From contig CM023539.1 of assembly GCA_013350335.1 (NCBI GenBank), positions 44,812,631 through 44,876,630 on the forward strand: a stretch of DNA of 64,000 nucleotides, written 5' to 3'. This DNA comes from Chimonanthus salicifolius. Taxonomy: Eukaryota > Streptophyta > Magnoliopsida > Laurales > Calycanthaceae. Positions 24,401 through 33,328 of the stretch are shown here, in pieces. Position numbers and translations under genes: made by a program. Each line of letters opens with the position of its first letter. The first letter of the stretch is position 1. The notes below the pieces were generated by a model. That model ran no database searches, was not told where the DNA came from, and saw only the letters and a program-made list of their open reading frames with translations.

Positions 24401-25277
24401 AGTATCGCAAAACATATGGAGAAAACTATTGTTTAGGACAGTTGATTAATTGGCATGTCCAAACTAATGCCGAACCAGATTGTAGCTTAGCAAGAGCAAG
24501 AAGGGGTTGCTTGTCCTTGCCTGACATTGCTTCCTTCTATGTGAAGTCTCAGAAGCCAACACTAAACCATGTGTACAGTCCACGGACACTCAAATTTATG
24601 CTGTCCAGAATGGTAATGCATCTTACTGAAATCCAGTAACTACTTACTGTTTCGTTATATTTTTCCCACTTATCTTCAGCTGGGATAGGGTTGGTACTAG
24701 GATTGTAGTCCAAGCTAAGTTGCTTTTCATAATCCATAATGGATCCAATAGATGGTTCCGCATTCTGCTACCTGTTTGGGACTTTAAACCTTATCAAGTA
24801 CTTATACTATTTTATCCTTTCTGTCTCAATACATCATCACTGATGTCACTTACGTTGATAGGCAGAAAGGTCAAGAAAATGGTTGCCTATAATGTGTTTT
24901 CCAATTTTAATTCTGGCTGAAATACAACAGCAGAGCATATGATCACCCATAGTTCTGTAATACAAGTTAGTTGAAATTTAGTATTCATCAAAATGCACCG
25001 TTGCGCGTTGCTCAGCAATGCATCTTGATCTTGTCCTGTTGATAGCTACGTCAGAATAGTAAATAAAAGTACTTATAGGACTGTTGTTGGTTATATTCAG
25101 GAGAAGCAGCCTCAAAGACCATGGCCCAAGGACCACATATGGACATTCAAGAGTGCACCAAAAATATTTGGTAGTCCAGTGATGGATGCAGTTGTATATA
25201 AATCAGGATTGGACAAGGAGATGCTACAATGGCTAAAGAGCAGACCATTTGTTTTTTCAGCCACGTGGGACCGGTGA
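115..25277 (+). CDS. ATXR3: ATXR3/SDG2-like SET-domain histone H3-lysine-4 methyltransferase, C-terminal part
   Basis: Nuclear chromatin enzyme; the ATXR3/SDG2 family trimethylates H3K4 using S-adenosylmethionine. I read 14 exons, all with GT-AG borders and matching phases: 115-215, 3699-4554, 4712-4916, 5002-5073, 9655-9765, 9848-9948, 11886-11985, 12067-12162, 13182-13349, 13424-13603, 20041-20288, 22859-22967, 24310-24612 and 25101-25277 (TGA). They encode about 941 residues; the family is roughly 2,300 long, so the N-terminus lies upstream of the window. An acidic Ser/Asp-rich stretch lies in exon 2. The SET domain spans exons 4-8: the HSCRPNCEAK motif (exon 6 into 7), EEITFDYNS (exon 7) and a post-SET cluster CLCG...CRG (exon 8). 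A conserved plant ATXR3 tail follows (GDPRKAPPP, KTYGENYCLGQL, RGCLSLPD). One extra base in exon 3 breaks the frame (separate entry). Assignment rests on recalled family sequence and is strong. Confidence 0.93.
297..344. repeat. (CAT)n microsatellite
   Basis: About 16 uninterrupted ATC/CAT units inside the first visible ATXR3 intron. On the minus strand it yields a run of Met codons, which is an artefact and not a protein. Confidence 0.97.
504..559. repeat. 24-bp tandem repeat, 2.3 copies
   Basis: Two perfect adjacent 24-bp units start at 504 and 528 (each beginning CCCTTTTGGAAGATTG), followed by a partial third from 552. A short intronic minisatellite. Confidence 0.9.
2761..2890 (-). mobile_element. 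LINE-like 3' end (truncated)
   Basis: A poly-T run followed by GAAATGGTGAATCTTATTGA. The same poly-T plus GAAATGGTAAAT-type end recurs near 6,361, 11,110 and 13,818, and in forward orientation (AATAAAGGTACCTTTC plus poly-A) at 18,640. This is the look of a plant L1-type 3' end on the minus strand. Only the 3' tip can be recognised. Confidence 0.5.
4608..4634. repeat. (TC)n microsatellite in ATXR3 intron 2
   Basis: A run of TC dinucleotides lies just downstream of exon 2. Similar CT runs occur near 6,197-6,226, 13,358-13,382 (close to the exon 9 donor), 21,390-21,430 and 29,466-29,482. Confidence 0.9.
4817..4818 (+). other. Single-base frameshift in ATXR3 exon 3
   Basis: Exon 3 reads in frame from 4712 to the Ser codon at 4814-4816, then GGC TGA gives a stop at 4820-4822. 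Dropping one G at 4817 or 4818 restores A-E-E-E-G-D-T-R and the conserved KMCQG segment down to the donor at 4917. All other 13 exons are open and in phase, so this is either a base-calling error or a very young lesion. Confidence 0.85.
6361..6870 (-). mobile_element. LINE-like 3' fragment
   Basis: Starts with poly-T and AATGAAATGGTAAATGTTATTAG, the reverse complement of an L1-type 3' end. Further in, minus-strand frames carry a weak resemblance to the zinc-finger end of plant LINE ORF2 (HLFLHW...MWSCFFKL), with frameshifts. Family assignment is tentative. Confidence 0.45.
7610..9235 (-). mobile_element. Ty1/copia retrotransposon relic (RNase H domain), split by an insertion
   Basis: The minus strand reads a classic copia RNase H in two pieces. 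The first (about 9,235 down to 8,990) contains YCILLGSNLVSWRSKK, VARSSAKVEYRTMAN and TCELLWFKQFLHELGFP. The second (7,813 down to 7,613) starts at DNQDALNIASNPVFHEHTKH and ends in LKSKDQLADMMTKAISRF. A stop replaces a residue after RSKK, so it is dead. The break falls at the catalytic DNQ motif and is filled by a 1,176-bp insert. No flanking LTRs of this element were recognised. Confidence 0.88.
7814..8989. mobile_element. Solo LTR nested in the copia relic
   Basis: A 1,176-bp insert begins TGATGTGGAC and ends GTCTACATCA (near-perfect inverted ends, TG...CA). It is flanked by TTGTC (7,809-7,813) and TTGCC (8,990-8,994), a 5-bp target duplication with one later change. Removing it and one flank rejoins the RNase H frame. 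It has no retroviral-type ORF, so it is a solo LTR or a small non-autonomous element. Confidence 0.8.
9949..11885 (+). other. ATXR3 intron 6 (1.9 kb)
   Basis: Splits the codon for the Lys after CEA in the SET-domain NHSC-type motif. Contains a LINE-like 3' end (11,110-11,310). Otherwise AT-rich with no gene signal. Confidence 0.8.
11110..11310 (-). mobile_element. LINE-like 3' end
   Basis: Poly-T followed by GAAATGATAATTATATTAAT and a purine-rich stretch that reads, on the minus strand, as a pyrimidine-rich 3' UTR ending in poly-A. Same end signature as the copies at 2,761 and 6,361. Confidence 0.5.
12163..13181 (+). other. ATXR3 intron 8 (1.0 kb)
   Basis: Bounded by GTCCAT and TGCCAG. No coding or repeat signature recognised. 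Confidence 0.75.
14568..14919. repeat. Foldback/MITE-like element with 40-bp inverted arms
   Basis: The arm at 14,568-14,607 and the arm at 14,880-14,919 are reverse complements with only about two mismatches. Both start AGGATCACCTAGGGA, and 272 bp lie between them. No clear target-site duplication was seen. Confidence 0.75.
15757..16234. repeat. Dispersed MITE-like repeat, copy 1
   Basis: About 480 bp, similar along its whole length to 21,491-21,940. Both start ATTGTT.TTAAAATCTTA and end in CACAA.(A/G)TTGGTTG, and both contain TTATACTTTTGGGA.TTGGA. The ends are imperfect inverted repeats. Confidence 0.7.
17650..18672 (+). mobile_element. LINE-derived element with poly-A tail, apparently lacking ORF2
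   Basis: Around 18,258-18,503 a + frame reads LPKRLDNLKAILTDFWEAER, a stop, then KRERELRNLHSSINYD, resembling the C-terminus of plant L1 ORF1. A 3' UTR-like segment follows directly, ending AATAAAGGTACCTTTC and a long poly-A (to 18,672). No reverse transcriptase lies between them. The 5' limit is uncertain. Confidence 0.5.
21491..21940. repeat. Dispersed MITE-like repeat, copy 2
   Basis: Full-length partner of 15,757-16,234, in the same orientation, diverged by scattered substitutions and small indels. Two members in neighbouring introns of one gene point to a dispersed family. Confidence 0.7.
22205..22450. repeat. GAGCTTG-rich repeat ending in GCTTGTTTACAGCC
   Basis: Many degenerate units of GAGCTTG(A/G)GTTTGGCTTG type. 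A related segment lies at about 20,430-20,640. The terminal GGCTTGTTTACAGCC resembles ends of hAT-type non-autonomous elements common in plants, but no target duplication was found. Confidence 0.5.
22968..24309 (+). other. ATXR3 intron 12 (1.3 kb)
   Basis: Contains tRNA-related SINE heads near 23,294-23,470. Nothing else recognised. Confidence 0.75.
23294..23470 (+). repeat. tRNA-derived SINE remnants (two heads)
   Basis: At about 23,403-23,463 the sequence has an A-box-like TAGCTCAGTTAGTAAGTG and a B-box-like GTATTCGAGTC at tRNA spacing. A more diverged head at 23,294-23,360 has GGGTTCGAGTC. Neither folds as a full tRNA by eye, so they are read as SINE or tRNA-pseudogene relics. Confidence 0.5.
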
Positions 25278-27465
25278 TGTAGAGATCCATACGTTGTTTT
25301 TGTAATGATTGATTTCAATTTTATTTCACAGCTCCCCCTTTTGACCGGGAAGTTGGTGATCCTTCCAAAGCAATCCTTGTGCCGTTTCCTTCATCCCACT
25401 GTACAGTTTTTGTAATTTGTATTCATTATTAAATTAGCATTGGTTTAGTTAGTTTCTTGAATGCAGTCATCAAATTTCTACTTTTTTGGTGCTATTCTTG
25501 TCTCCCTTGTGCTTGGATGTTGGCAGTGGTACAAAAGGGTCTGGTATCTTACACAAAAGCAGGGAGGTTTTACTATTTTCACTACCTTTCACCCTTTCTT
25601 TGTTGTGTTGGTGTAGGAAATCGGGGCCTCGTGTGTGGGAGCTTTTCTGTTTCATGCAACTTTGGAGTCTCGGCAGGCAAAAACAGACTCCCTGGAGGGG
25701 AATTACCTTCACATTAAAAGTTTTTGCCTGAAGGTTGAAGGGCTTGGCTGGCTTCTTTTTCTTTTCCCTTTTTAGCACTTTAATTAGTTAATTTGATGTG
25801 GTTCAAACAGGTGAACTAGTTTGTTGGGATTGTGATTGAGGTACTACTCTTGACAGGAGGCACTTTTTCCACTATTTTAAGTGGCCAATCTGTACGAAAA
25901 ACAAAGAAAATGTCTCAATCTAACAATACTTTTTTAAGTTGTGGAAGGTGAGATAACTTTTGGTGTTCATCTGGATGGGTTGGGTGATTCGGGTCCATAA
26001 GGAAGCTAATTAAATAGGCCAAAAATGGAAGATACCCCCATAATTTATAAGGACCTGCGTGGGGTGCAGTTGATGGCTTCGCAGGGGGAGGTCATAGTTC
26101 ATATGAAAGAGGGCAAGGTTTCACAATGATCCACTTCTTCTACTGTTTGCATTATCTTGCGATTTCCTGATGAAAGTGAAAATATCATAAGAACGGTATT
26201 TGTGACATTGAAATTATTGAAAATTGGCTACAGAAGTGTTTTATGTGTTCTGAGAAAGAAATCAATTTTCTACTGTAAAAGTCTACTCTTTGTCGATTAA
26301 ATAGGATTTCCAATGAAATGGAGTGTTTGCTCAATAAATGTCAGAATTTCAATTAAATGTGGATTAATATGTGCAAAAAGTAAGGTTTTTTTATTTAAAA
26401 TTATTTAGAAGGCCATTTCCAAGGATTTTTTTCTTAAAGATTAAAAAATGGTTTTATCATCTTCTGTGGGAGGTCTTGTTCTCAAACCTTTGGGGCGCCT
26501 AACTTAATCAATGGTGCTTGTGGGTGGTGTTATGGATCTGAGGTTTTATCTATGATCATTGCAAAGTGGAGTTGGCCGATTTCCACGTATTATAAAAATT
26601 GTTTTTCTTGGTATTTTTTATATATATTTTGAAGCACATCATCTTTTCTATTCCTTGATATTTTGAAAAAAATGGCACGTAGAATGCATAGCTTGAGTGC
26701 AAGCAAAGTAACAATCCCAAGTTCCCAACGATTCCTTTCCAAAGCATGAAGCGTTTTTAGAGAAGGAAACTGGCTGGAAAGAAGTAAAGGAATTGGGGTA
26801 CTTGGAACATTTCCTAAATACAATGTTGGGATTTGTCAAAGTTATTTTAGTTTTATTTTCTTCCATATTTACATTTGAATATAACTAAATGAATTCTTCT
26901 TCTTCTTTTTCTTTATATTCTATTTAAGAGTCCACTAGATTGGCAATTTAAATAATTCAATAAAAAATTGATGTATCTAGCAACACGATCTAACAATATG
27001 AAGTAGATGGACAGTTGGATGACAAAAGAAATACTTATAGACTTTGCTGTAAAATCAGAGGCCATAATATTGAGAGATGCATTGATCAATTAACCCTTTA
27101 GATTTTCAAGCGTTCTATGATTTGTGCTCCTCCTTAATGAAGTCTACACAAAAGTATTTTTAATGATTAAAACATACTTTTAAAACTCATACAACTTAAA
27201 AATTTTAATAGAAACAAACGGGTATGGGAGAGTTTATGTTCTTACTAGGTGGGAAAAATTCCATCCTCAAGGTGTAGAATTTTGTAATTTTCCCCAAAGG
27301 GTTTAAAAAATTTGATGATTATGGTCACGAAGATGATGATCATGAAGATGATGATATCTCTCTTATATTTAGATATAGAGAGTAATTTGCTGCTTTCTGC
27401 TTTTTGATTGTATTTATTATTTTGTTTATTACCATAGTATTAGAGTGAAGAACCTTTTTTAGTAG
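25278..27465. other. ATXR3 3' flank and intergenic DNA
   Basis: Likely 3' UTR for the first few hundred bases (TTTTTGTAATTTGTATTC near 25,407 resembles a plant poly-A region). The rest shows no gene or clear repeat. Confidence 0.6.
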
Positions 27466-28322
27466 TTATCTCAAGACTTCATTACAAATTAGTAAAATAA
27501 GACTAATTGACATATGTAGCAACCTTTTTAATTGACAATGCACAAGAAAAGGCATTGGAACTGGAGTAGGCTTCAAACAAAACTTATTGACGTCTTTCCA
27601 CACACCAGTCACCATTCCTCGAAACTTCTTACACCTAGGGTCGGCTCTGAGATCCTCTAAAATCTCATGGGCCATTGGCGGAGTGAGATTTCAGGGGCCC
27701 TTTGTGACTAGTATATTAAGGAATTTAAGTGTGTGGAGGCCCTTTTAGCCTGGGGGCCTTAAGCGGCGGCGTTCACCGTCTATACCCAGGGCCAGCCCTA
27801 CTTACACTCCTCTTTATATGAAACCTCAATTAAAGATTGCGAAGTGACTTTTAATATCTGTACATCTTCTCCAAGAAAAGGCCTAATAACTTTGGGGCCT
27901 CTTTGATGACTTTTGAAGTTGTCTAAAATTGGTATTATTGTAAAATTGTTTTTTTTTTTTTTATTAAAGTATTCAAGTTTTATAGAAAATCTGACTCATT
28001 TTTGGAGTATAGTTAAGTCTCTCTACTCACATACTATTAGGAATGGTTTTTTGGAATAGAGTGAGAATCGAATCTAAAACTTCTATTTTTCGAGGTAGAT
28101 TCCTGACTTGATCATACATTCTACCCTTCTTGTTTTCGAAGTCTAAATCGAACAATAATGGCATTTAAATTATTCCTATCAATCATCGCCTCATTATAAG
28201 TTGTGTACATATTGCAGCTTCATTATCATTTCCAAAACGAAAGGCACTCCAAGCCGTTGGATGGCATCAGTCAAATTATGTTCTTCCAATTTAGTGGTCA
28301 ATTCCATTTTGACAGTCATTTG
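27466..28322 (-). pseudogene. Decayed terpene synthase relic (exon 7 and exon 2 remnants)
   Basis: Minus-strand reading at about 27,500-27,635 gives KKFRGMVTGVWKDVNKFCLK followed by PTPVPMPFLV, the last-exon signature of the TPS genes further along the window (compare [20 protein letters not shown]). Homology resumes at 27,809 (SYEEAC-like, with stops). At 28,126-28,322 a second block matches TPS exon 2 ([11 protein letters not shown], then YVHNL and stops). Exons 1 and 3-6 are gone and less than 300 bp separates exon 7 from exon 2. It is an old, dead copy of the same gene family in the same orientation, and it places an ancestral TPS on the ATXR3 side of the LTP gene. Confidence 0.85.
27636..27800. 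mobile_element. hAT-type MITE inserted in the TPS relic
   Basis: A 165-bp element with inverted ends TAGGGTCGGCTCTG and CAGGGCCAGCCCTA, flanked by 8-bp repeats CTTACACC (27,628-27,635) and CTTACACT (27,801-27,808). Eight-base duplications are typical of hAT transposition. It splits the relic's exon 7 between the C-K and K-F-R-G codons. Confidence 0.8.
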
Positions 28323-29119
28323 GTTTGTATCACAGTGAGTTGGCCATAATTGATATTATTTTTCAAGCTTTTAAAATTTCATAATTTTCAATTATTTCTT
28401 TAATCTTTAAAATTTATGGTCTTTAACTTTATCAATTCAATTATGATGATTTTTTATTAACAATATATTAAAGAAACAACCATTTTAATATGTCCATCAC
28501 CACCTCCTCATTTGCTGAGATCCACACGTACAGTAATAATGTGTGACCAAATGCACGGATGAACATTTCATTTTAATCGAGTCAGTCAACTCAATTGAAC
28601 CTAGTTGCACTATAGTACTTTGCTATGATATTTAAGAATTAGATTATGATATGATTAGCTTAAAAAGTAGATCTTAACTTCTCATTTAGTGATCCAAGGA
28701 AGGATGAGCTGTGTAGCCTTTACATTAAAAAGAGTACAACTGGTGCACCTTACAAAGCACGTCTCTCCTCGTGGCTCTCTAGCCAAGAGATTCAAATCCC
28801 CATAATAAGGTCAAAGCCCACCTTCACTCCATTATTGAAATTAAAGATAGGTTTTTTTTTTTAATCTTTTGATTTGATTTTATTTTAAGTCATTCATCTT
28901 TTGGATTTATGTGAGAGAATTGTGTACATTTTTTATAATTTTATGAACTCTCTAGTGACTGAACGTATCATTCCATCTATTACCACATGAAGGACTTTTG
29001 AAAACTCACAATCCCCATAAACATCGTTTATAGTGTTGATCTGAATTTTTATAAACTCACAATCCCCATGCACATCGTTTATTGATGGAACTGAAGGCAC
29101 ATGCAATTTCATTTCTTCT
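28323..29119. other. Intergenic DNA upstream of the LTP-like gene
   Basis: AT-rich. A short direct repeat of ACTCACAATCCCCAT(A/G)(A/C)ACATCGTTTAT occurs at about 29,004 and 29,055. No coding signal. Confidence 0.6.
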
Positions 29120-29128
29120 TATATAAAT
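29120..29128 (+). promoter_or_regulatory. TATA box of the LTP-like gene
   Basis: TATATAAAT sits 42 bp before the ATG at 29,170, so the 5' leader would be short. Confidence 0.6.
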
Positions 29129-29169
29129 GTGACCATTTCATCTTTTATGTGTGTTTTTTGTGAGTAGAG

Positions 29170-29577
29170 ATGAGATTTTTGGTTGTGGTGGTGGTGGTGG
29201 CGATGTGGGAGGCGGCGATTGTGCATGCCATCAGTGCGGCCACATGCGAGAAAGAGAGAACTAGCATAGTGAATTCATGCAAGACATTGCTATATGCAGG
29301 ACTTCCAACGACGGATTGTTGTCGATTCTTGAGGCGCATGCACTTCAAGTGTGTGTGCCCTATAATTACACCCAAGTTGGCCGCTCTCATTGATGTAAAT
29401 CGAGTGGTGAGGATTGTTCAAGCATGCGGAAGAAAAGTCCCTCGCCACTATAAGTGTGGGAGTAAGTCTCTCTCTCTCTCTCTACCTGTCTCTTCTCTTT
29501 GTGTGAATAATAAAGATCATCTAGAAATTGTTAAATTGTAATTCTGACAACTCTTAGGTCAATGGACCATAAGTTGA
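29170..29577 (+). CDS. Secreted eight-cysteine protein, non-specific lipid-transfer-like
   Basis: Members of this family bind lipids in the apoplast, with four disulfides forming a hydrophobic cavity. The first exon (29,170-29,461) encodes a hydrophobic signal peptide (Val-rich, residues 3-20, cleavage probably near AISAA) and the full C-C-CC-CxC-C-C pattern: C26, C37, C50, C51, C61, C63, C86 and C96, spacing 10-12-9-1-22-9. That resembles small type IV/DIR1-like LTPs. A GTAAGT donor follows the KCG codons at 29,462, the usual LTP intron position. The best acceptor I see is CTCTTAG at 29,551-29,557, which would add five to six residues and stop at 29,577. Without splicing the frame runs to 29,541. 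The terminal exon is inference. A TATA box lies upstream. Confidence 0.8.
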
Positions 29578-29650
29578 TTGGGACGGTTTGATCGAATAAA
29601 TGAAATCATGTCTTTTAAATAACGTTTCTTTATAGTATTAAAAAAAGGTC

Positions 29651-30190
29651 AGCGATCCTCACACGGGCATTTTGTGTATACAACAAGGGTCGAAATATCG
29701 GCCGATACATATCGTATCGGCCGATATATATCGGTTTCGAAGAGCACTATATCAGCCGATATCTTATCATATCGGCCGATATTTACAATATCGGTCAATA
29801 TATCGGCCGTACCATATCGGCCGATATTTAAAAAAAAGAGGAGGAGAGAGAAAAATATCAGTCGATATATCGGCCGATAACGATATTTTAACCCCTGGTA
29901 TACAAAAACGAGTTTTACCATGATGCCCAATTTGCCTTCCCTTACTATACCGAAGAAAAAGAATGCCAAAATTCATGAATAATGCAATCAGTTCACCGAA
30001 ATTACAAGTAAGCTCGTCAAAATTCATGAATAGTGCAAATCGGTTCACTGATATTGCAAATCTGCTCGCCTAAATTCACATGAACAATAAAAGTCAGCCC
30101 ATCAAAATTTTACTGTTCATGCAAAGGGTAAAATTGAGAATACAATAAAACCCGTGTCGCTAAACACAAAATGCCTGTGGGAGGATCGCT
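29651..30190. mobile_element. MITE-like element with 27-bp terminal inverted repeats
   Basis: The arm at 29,651-29,677 (AGCGATCCTCACACGGGC...) is matched in reverse complement by 30,164-30,190 with two mismatches. The interior holds degenerate repeats of about 50 bp built on CAAAATTCATGAATA.TGCAA (29,960-30,110). Another MITE is nested in it. Target duplication not resolved. Confidence 0.7.
29684..29897. mobile_element. hAT-type MITE, ATCGGCCGAT family, copy 1
   Basis: A 214-bp, highly self-complementary element rich in ATATCGGCCGATAT. Its ends CAAGGGTCGAAATATCG and CGATATTTTAACCCCTG are inverted repeats, flanked by a perfect 8-bp duplication GTATACAA (29,676-29,683 and 29,898-29,905). Confidence 0.85.
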
Positions 30191-31083
30191 AGCGCTAAAT
30201 AAATTGACTTTTGTATCAAATTGATTCAAAGTACGGGGAGAGGAAGGGATATGATTACTTTATTAGGGCCTTGGTGAGTCTCATTTGATCAATGTCTGCC
30301 TCCCGAAATTGGGTTTAGGCCCATTAGAAGTGGAGGATTTTTTGTTTGCTCTGTTATCAACTTGCTTTTGTTTGATTTGCAGTCTACTGTATTATTGTTC
30401 GGCCTAACTATTAAGATGACTGGGTAGGATTAAAAGATTGAGAAGCTTGACCAATATATTGAATTGAAATTATATACTGTATTCTAAAATGTCATATGAT
30501 CTCTGGAAAATACGTAATTATCATATATTATATAACACTTTTGTATACATTTATAAATATACATAATCCATTCGAGGGACAAGTATGGGCTAAGCCCAAT
30601 TTGAAAATTGGATTCTAACTTTTGAGTGTGGGCCTAGTCCAATTCATAACTTATAAGGGCCAAACTGAGCCCGTGACTGTTTTGATTTGACGAGTTCTGT
30701 CTTGTCCCACCAATTTCAATCCCTAATTGGGCCCAACCTAATTTAGGAATTCTGTTAACCGGATCTTGTAGGCTCATCCAAATTTTGGCATGGGACGACT
30801 AAGGTTTTGATACGTCATGGATCAAGAATCAAATCCAGACACATGCATCCAGACTTTGCAAGGGCCCTACTTATGATGCCAAGTTCTAGAAGTAAGGATT
30901 CTTACCAGAAAAGTTTCAAACTAGATTTTTGTCGGATTTGAGATTTTGACCAAACCTTTTGATCATATAATTGTAAAAATAAATCCCTTTAAAATATTCA
31001 AAATAAATAAAGTTTTTTTGAGTGATCAATCCTGCTTATGGATCTAAAACCAACCTGAGTATTAGTCAAATATGATTTGCATG
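30191..31083. other. Intergenic DNA
   Basis: No gene or clear repeat recognised. Confidence 0.6.
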
Positions 31084-32090
31084 GCCCACCTGAATGTAGT
31101 TCAACTGCTAATCTCGTGTCTCATGAAGTTGGAGGTGCCAGGTTTGAGCCTTAATGGCCTCACTGTTAGCGCTTACAGCGGAATAAACAAGAATAATCAA
31201 ACGGAATAAAATAAGCACAATCCAAACACAAGCAAATTTACGTGGTTCGGCTCCACCCGGCCTACGTCCACGGAGCGTGAAAGAGATTTTATTAAGAGAA
31301 GAAGAATTAATATACACACTACAAGAGAGAGTATAATAAAAGAGATTGAAGAACCCAAACTCTATCCAGGTCTGCTTCACCTCCTCTGTCTGCAGATATG
31401 ATCTATCTATTGCCTCTCCAACTGTCTCAAACCAATCAGACAGCCCACCTTGTAGTCGTGCCCTCTTCTGTATTTCTGTGAGCACCCAGATCAGGTCCAG
31501 TAATCTCTGCTGTCCCTCACAGCCGTATGTGCCTGTCTTTCCTACTGTGTGCAGCTCCTCTCTGCTGCCTCTCAGTATGTGTTACTGCTGAGATCAAACA
31601 CCTCTTGATCTCGGTATGACTGGCGACCTCTCTGCTGGCCTTAACCCAGATGAGCCTTCCTCTCACAGATTAATTGATCCTTCTCTCACTCTCTCTCCCT
31701 ACAACCAGCGCTCATGATGCCTCTTATAATACTCCAGCCGAGAAACCTTGTTGTAAAGAGGAAACCTTCCCTTCCTAGAACAGCAACTTCCGTGTAACAC
31801 TAGAATATAAATTGCTATCCTCTATGTAATTATCTTAGGCACCTTCTTTACTTGGATTAGGAAACCCAAGTCAAATAGATACACCACCGTGTCCTATTTT
31901 CTTAGTAACTTCTAATTTTATTCAGCCTTCAAATTAGAAGCCCATTATTTCAGGAGAAACTGACGGTAAATCTGAGCCACCGACCCAACACTCACCAGGT
32001 GTGCCTTAAGGGTAATGGATATCTCCTATAAGAGTTTTACACTTGGTTTTATGCGGTTTCACATACGTAAATTAAAAAAAAAAAAAAATT
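31084..32090 (+). mobile_element. tRNA-derived SINE interrupted by a solo LTR
   Basis: Head with A-box-like TGTAGTTCAACTG and B-box-like GGTTTGAGCC, then (after the LTR) the family body AGGTGTGCCTTAAGGGTAATGG and a poly-A tail (32,074-32,088). Flanking GATTTGCATG (31,074-31,083) and GATTGCATG (32,091-32,099) look like its target duplication. Same family as 32,970-33,134 and 37,522-37,683. Confidence 0.7.
31164..31990 (-). mobile_element. Solo LTR (827 bp) inside the SINE
   Basis: Begins TGTTAGCGCTTACAG and ends CCGACCCAACA (TG...CA), with a perfect 5-bp duplication CTCAC at 31,159-31,163 and 31,991-31,995. On the minus strand it carries a GCCGAACCACGTAAATTT segment typical of copia LTR leaders. 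No internal domain is present. Confidence 0.85.
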
Positions 32091-32379
32091 GATTGCATGT
32101 AACCAAACCCCATCGAATAATCGACCCAAAGATAGATCTATTATTTGAAATTTTCTGGTCAGATCCTTTAGGGGAATGGGTAATTCGGTCCATTTACAGG
32201 AAAATTATATCCTATGGTCAATTCATTTTAGTAATAAAATTAGTGAGACCCAATAAATTTTTATTTAAATATCAAATTGAATAGAATTGAGAAGGATACA
32301 GTAGTTGAGAAAGAGGCCGAACAGAGATCCTTACATATTCATCTGAACTTTATCATTATTTTGGATTCTTCTTTTGCAG

Positions 32380-32544
32380 GCATCACGACTCCATGACAGG
32401 TGCAAGGTTGTAGATGAGTGTCGAAGAAAGAGAGAGCTGTCTAAAATAATTTCATGGATGGAACAAGAATATGCACTTTATGAATTCCGTTTGCTAATTG
32501 ACAGTTCTGTAATTGATCGTTGCACAACTTTTGAAGTACTCTGA
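32380..32544 (+). pseudogene. Isolated exon-like ORF, unidentified
   Basis: A strong acceptor (TTCTTTTGCAG, ending 32,379) is followed by 54 open codons and TGA. The peptide is charged and helical-looking (ASRLHDRCKVVDECRRKREL, then SKIISWMEQEYALYEFRLLI). Composition is protein-like, unlike the surrounding AT-rich DNA. No upstream exon was found: the region before it is SINE/LTR and the LTP gene is complete. It could be a captured or stranded 3' exon of a relocated gene. I do not recognise the family. Confidence 0.45.
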
Positions 32545-32969
32545 ATGACTCAATTTCGTAATATACTTATTTGATTTATTTGGATCAAATTAGAAAACCA
32601 CCTTTCATGATCACATACTTATTTTCAATAAGAATGATAACTTTTAAAATTGTATTTTTAAAGAAAACCTTATTGATACAAATGTTAGGTTAAAAAAGTA
32701 TAATATATGCATAATACTTTTATGTCAAATATATGAGTTTAATTGAAGTATCTTTAAAAATATGCCAAAATGATATTTTTTAAGAGCACGTATAATATGA
32801 GTATAATAGAAGAATTAAATGTCAAACTACATAAACATGATCATGCTTAAGTTAAAATTCAGCATTGGTTATATTAGCTATTGTACTCGCATCAGCTGCC
32901 TGTACTTAACTGATGAGTTAAGACCGGTTAGATAAGTTCCTTTTCATTTAATAATATCTACAGCAATAT

Positions 32970-33134
32970 GGGTGTAGTTCAATTGGTTGTTTTCCGTTTT
33001 AGGAAGTGGGAGGTTGCGGTTTCGAACACCCATGGTCTAACTTTGGTGCACCCTAGGCATAATGGGCTCGCCCGTAGATTTTATGTTGGGTATTCCGCGG
33101 ATTCCCACATGTTATTATTATTTTTTTTAAAAAA
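32970..33134 (+). mobile_element. tRNA-derived SINE
   Basis: Head GGGTGTAGTTCAATTGG with B-box-like GGTTTCGAAC, body TGGTCTAACTTTGGTGCACC and ATTCCCACATG, then an A/T-rich tail. Closely related to 37,522-37,683. Confidence 0.7.
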
Positions 33135-33328
33135 AGTAGAATTAGAAATTTTGATACCAGCATATCAATTTTAGAACTTCACTTTGAAATAAGGACACAT
33201 TGAATTTTGAAAGAAATTACAATTAAGGTATAATTCAAGAAAAGCTCAATATATATCAATATATCATCATCATAATTATTATTTTATACACCGAATGTCC
33301 AATACATATTAATATTGATAGGCCATAC

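Noticed and set aside
29672..29923. Overlapping ORFs on both strands near 29,700-30,048
   Set aside because: They are translations of the palindromic ATCGGCCGAT MITE (repeating YRPI/SADI peptides).
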